This document shows, in pieces, positions 61,299-64,000 of a stretch of 64,000 bases of DNA (position 1 is the first letter of the stretch; each line of letters opens with the position of its first letter). Under the pieces are notes generated by a model. It ran no database searches and was not told the DNA's origin. It was given only the letters and a program-made list of their open reading frames with translations. The translations under genes and the position numbers were made by a program. The DNA is from JANSWP01 sp041941305 (lineage in GTDB: Bacteria; Bacteroidota; Bacteroidia; Chitinophagales; Saprospiraceae), in assembly GCA_041941305.1 (NCBI GenBank), contig JBGTQJ010000010.1, positions 62,001-126,000 of the forward strand, in the 5' to 3' direction.

Positions 61299-61769
61299 AT
61301 GACGACTCAGGATTCATCTATATTCAAAAAAGACATATCTCCCTTAAAGCAAGCAGGGATTGTATTTGGATTGTCCGCAGGAATAATGTTGCTTACCAAA
61401 CTTGCTCAACTGGCTTCTTCCGGAGAAACTGACAAAACAGTTTATTGGACGATCGCAGCGACTTTCATTTTATTCTTTGCCATTTTCAATGCATTATTTA
61501 GTCTATCAACAAAAAATATGGATAAATACTGGACACAATCAATTTTGAGTTATGCTTCCTTAGTGGTTTTGACTGGCTTACTGGCTTATTTAATGTCTTC
61601 AATATCTATTGATGATGCGGGTTCCTATCGTTGGATTTACATTGTGCTTACTATGGGATATTTGATATTCTTGAGCATGATGACGGTTATGAGAAAAATT
61701 GTAGAATTTGCGCAAAAGGAGGAATGGAATCATCCTAGATTGAGAAAAAAGGGGCGAAAACATAAGTGA
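61299..61769 (+). CDS. small integral membrane protein
   Basis: An unrecognised 156-residue protein with four predicted membrane helices (about 20-38, 48-67, 80-101, 111-132) and a basic C-terminal tail ('HPRLRKKGRKHK') that should face the cytoplasm. It has no catalytic motif. It is separated from the efflux locus by a terminator, so it has its own promoter. Confidence 0.65.
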   Translation: MTTQDSSIFKKDISPLKQAGIVFGLSAGIMLLTKLAQLASSGETDKTVYWTIAATFILFFAIFNALFSLSTKNMDKYWTQSILSYASLVVLTGLLAYLMSSISIDDAGSYRWIYIVLTMGYLIFLSMMTVMRKIVEFAQKEEWNHPRLRKKGRKHK

Positions 61770-62022
61770 TTCGACAGGAAGGTTTGTTGGTTTGAAAGTG
61801 GTTATGGCTAACTTGAAACCTTTTTCTGCCAGCTATTTACCTAATAGGTCTTCCATCCAATGTTACATATGTTACAAAATCCATGTTTCTAAATCGATAG
61901 TTTTGTCAAAAATATAAAAGTATAGAAAACAAGTACACAAAGCTTTGACATTGCTTAACTAAAAGTACTGGATGTAGTTAACTTATTGTCGTTGACAATC
62001 CAAGTATCAAAAATGAATTTCG

Positions 62023-62547
62023 ATGAAAATCAGTTATTTGTTTTCTTTATTAAGTGGTTTATTTCTTTTCCTTGCATGCAATCAAGCCCAGCATGTACAT
62101 CAAACCAATACAACTACTGGGGAAAATTTTTTTCTGACGTCAGAAGGAGATACCATTTGGCGAGTTCAAAAAACTGAAGACGAATGGAAATCCCAATTAT
62201 CTGAATTTGAATACTATGTATTGCGAGAAGCAGGTACGGAAAGAGCATTTACCGGTGAATATTGGGATAACAAAAAATCGGGAACCTATGTATGCAACGG
62301 ATGTGATTTTCCACTTTTTGATTCTGCGACTAAATTTAAATCGGGGACAGGGTGGCCAAGTTATTATCAACCAATAAACGATTACTGCATTGCTGAAAAA
62401 GCAGACAATAAATATGGCTGGAATAGGGTAGAGGTGCTCTGTGCAAAATGTGATGGACATTTGGGACATGTTTTTGAGGATGGACCCGCCCCTACTGGGT
62501 TGCGATATTGTATCAATTCTGTTTCTCTGAAGTTTAAAGAAAAATGA
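62023..62547 (+). CDS. msrB: peptide-methionine (R)-S-oxide reductase, lipoprotein form
   Basis: A 174-residue lipoprotein (lipobox 'LFLAC', Cys19) with a complete MsrB domain. Zinc ligands are Cys91 and Cys94 ('CNGCD') and Cys140 and Cys143 ('CAKCDGHLGHVF'), and the catalytic Cys is Cys163 in 'RYCINSVSL'. It reduces methionine-R-sulfoxide in proteins. The lipid anchor puts it in the envelope, where it would repair exported or surface proteins, apt for a cell that secretes giant T9SS proteins. Confidence 0.95.
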   Translation: MKISYLFSLLSGLFLFLACNQAQHVHQTNTTTGENFFLTSEGDTIWRVQKTEDEWKSQLSEFEYYVLREAGTERAFTGEYWDNKKSGTYVCNGCDFPLFDSATKFKSGTGWPSYYQPINDYCIAEKADNKYGWNRVEVLCAKCDGHLGHVFEDGPAPTGLRYCINSVSLKFKEK

Positions 62548-62856
62548 TATAAAAATGGTATAAAATTGTTCAATAAGCGTTTATCTATTTTAAAACGCTA
62601 ATTTTACAATTTTATACCATCTATTCATTGATTTTTGGGGCTTTAAACAACTTTCAACTTTCCTGCTTCTTCCTACCTTTTTTTTAAAAAAATTATATTT
62701 CTTTGTGGCTGCCTTTTAACAACCGGTTTCAACCAAATAAGTTGTTAGCCATGGGCTTCTTTCATAGTTTTGTTTTATTGAAAGCTAGAATATTATGATC
62801 CTATGAATCGAAGCACCCAAACTGCGCAAAAAACCTTTTGAAAGATTATTTGAAAT
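62548..62856. other. 309-base region between msrB and nusB
   Basis: Apart from the hairpin at 62555-62620 I see no gene and no box that fully matches TAnnTTTG. The nusB promoter must lie in 62621-62856. Confidence 0.4.
62555..62620. terminator. long hairpin after msrB
   Basis: Perfect 15-base arms ATGGTATAAAATTGT (62555-62569) and ACAATTTTATACCAT (62606-62620), with an inner pair AGCGTTT (62576-62582)/AAACGCT (62593-62599). It begins 8 bases after the msrB stop and probably ends transcription, though it lacks a U-tract. Confidence 0.55.
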
Positions 62857-63792
62857 ATGTTAAGTAGAAGAAATATACGCGTTAAAGTGATGCAGGTGCT
62901 CTACGCAATGAGCAGAGACGAAAAATTGACTTATAGCGCAGCCTTACAGCGATATCAGCAGGGTATTCGTCGTTCTTTTGATTTGTATCTTTTCCATTTA
63001 TTGGCATTTATGAAAATCACAGAATATGCTCAAAAAGCTGCTAAGAAGAAAATGGCAAAATTGAGGCCCACCGAAGAAGATCGAAATTTCACACCCAAAT
63101 TATTTGATAACCCTCTTACCCAATCTATTTTTCAAAATGCTGGTTTTCAGGCGGAAATAAAAAGAAATAAAATTAATGAGAAGTTAAATGATGATTCCGT
63201 TCGTTCCCTTTATATTGAATTTGCCAAATCCGATGCTTATAAAGATTATCTGAAAGAAAACAATTCAGAAGCCAATGGACACCGTCAAATATTGCTGGCC
63301 TTGTACAAATTTTGTCAAAATAGTGAATTGTTTACTGAGATGATGGAGGATAATTTCCTTTCTTGGGTTGATGATAAATCATTAGTAGTTGGAGCATTAA
63401 AAAAGACCTTAAAAGCCCTCCCCGCTGATGAAAGATTTTATGAAGAATTTCGTCCGACAGATGAAACAACTGTGGATTTTGGCGAAGAATTGTTGAGACA
63501 GGTAAATTTTTCAGATAAAGAATTACTTGATTTAATTGAACCAACTTTGAAAAATTGGGACGCGGATAGAGTGGCTGTAATTGATATGATTTTGCTCAAA
63601 ATGGCTTTATGTGAATTAATGGACTTTCCTACCATCCCAACCAAAGTGACTTTAAATGAATTCGTAGAAATATCTAAACAATACAGCACTGATAAAAGTA
63701 AGGATTTCATCAATGGAATCCTGGATCGTTTGATGAAACGATTGCATAAAGATGGTAAAATCAACAAAGAAGGCCGTGGTTTAATTGAATAG
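62857..63792 (+). CDS. nusB: transcription antitermination factor NusB
   Basis: A 311-residue protein with the long N-terminal half seen in Bacteroidota NusB (others are about 140). The start 'MLSRRNIRVKVMQVLYAMSR' and the C-terminal NusB domain (about 195-305; 'DAVAVIDMILLKMALCELM'-like segment, 'TKVTLNEFVEISKQYSTDKS', 'FINGILDRLMKR') are typical. It binds boxA RNA with NusE/S10 in rRNA antitermination. The gene downstream starts 57 bases later. Confidence 0.93.
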   Translation: MLSRRNIRVKVMQVLYAMSRDEKLTYSAALQRYQQGIRRSFDLYLFHLLAFMKITEYAQKAAKKKMAKLRPTEEDRNFTPKLFDNPLTQSIFQNAGFQAEIKRNKINEKLNDDSVRSLYIEFAKSDAYKDYLKENNSEANGHRQILLALYKFCQNSELFTEMMEDNFLSWVDDKSLVVGALKKTLKALPADERFYEEFRPTDETTVDFGEELLRQVNFSDKELLDLIEPTLKNWDADRVAVIDMILLKMALCELMDFPTIPTKVTLNEFVEISKQYSTDKSKDFINGILDRLMKRLHKDGKINKEGRGLIE

Positions 63793-63849
63793 TTGTCTGT
63801 ATATCAAACCAACCAACTATAAATTCATTAAACAATTAATATCTCCCCT

Positions 63850-64000
63850 ATGAATAAAACATTTCTTTGTACATCACTTCTGTGTTTTTTGACAATTGGT
63901 ATTTTATTCTCCCAGCATGAAGAAAGACCAAGTGCTTTTAGCCTTCGGGCAACTCAAACCAATTTCCAATTACCACTTAACAATTTTAAAGATTGGAATA
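63850..64000 (+). CDS. exported protein, 5' part only
   Basis: The ATG at 63850 opens a frame that runs off the window. The 50 visible residues begin 'MNKTFLCTSLLCFLTIGILF', a signal peptide, and go on with a Ser/Thr/Asn-rich mature start after 'FSQHEERPS'. It is too short to name a family. Position right after nusB suggests co-transcription. Confidence 0.6.
   Translation, partial: MNKTFLCTSLLCFLTIGILFSQHEERPSAFSLRATQTNFQLPLNNFKDWN

Noticed and set aside
1..64000. tRNA, rRNA, CRISPR, intact transposase or prophage genes
   Set aside because: None could be recognised on either strand. Only miniature palindromic elements without open frames were found.

Overview
The window comes from a member of the Bacteroidota, most likely the Saprospiraceae/Lewinellaceae group. 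DNA is AT-rich, and promoters where visible are of the Bacteroidota type (TTG, about 19-20 bases, TAnnTTTG). Giant secreted proteins carry type IX secretion system (T9SS) C-terminal sorting domains, of type A (three genes) and of type B (gliding-motility-associated C-terminal, CHU_C; two whole genes plus one fragment beside an assembly gap). A PorP/SprF-family outer-membrane protein and an OmpA/PD40 protein sit beside one of the giants. No rRNA, tRNA, CRISPR array, intact transposase or phage gene was seen.

Region by region. 1-10.2 kb: two large surface proteins, one with five cohesin-like domains plus PKD-like repeats (type B), the next with HYR-like repeats, a dockerin-like module, a cohesin-like domain and a type A sorting tail. 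10.3-15.6 kb: hypothetical proteins, an SH3 lipoprotein, and a 1.4 kb gene-poor stretch holding a likely small structured RNA with its own promoter and terminator-like end. 15.7-16.1 kb: a run of eight Ns, the last 35 residues of a third type B protein, and one full and one cut-off copy of a 161 bp palindromic (MITE-like) repeat. 16.6-25.7 kb: an SprB-like giant with 14 Ig-like repeats, its SprF/PorP partner and an OmpA-PD40 protein, probably one secretion/attachment locus. 25.7-43.5 kb: mostly housekeeping and metabolic genes (2TM protein, penicillin acylase, MoxR-like ATPase, YchF, ACP phosphodiesterase, M20 amidohydrolase, CotH surface protein, ureohydrolase, exonuclease, GrpB, SDR, Uma2).

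43.9-48.7 kb is a strikingly AT-rich islet: four tightly packed genes (small membrane protein, triple-PAS/HATPase protein without an obvious H-box, receiver-like protein with an Asp57, three-helix membrane protein) convergent with a possible DNA-binding protein. This is the best candidate here for an uncharacterised system. It is followed by a toxin-antitoxin pair whose RelE/ParE-like toxin is broken by a one-base frameshift.

49.4-64 kb: a 2034-residue PQQ-dependent sugar dehydrogenase fused to PKD, PA14 and DUF11 modules; a MacAB-like efflux locus (ATPase, two permeases, adaptor); a membrane protein; lipoprotein MsrB; NusB; and the start of an unidentified exported protein. Many genes end in clear hairpin terminators, and several intergenic regions hold long, perfect-arm palindromes that are not typical terminators.
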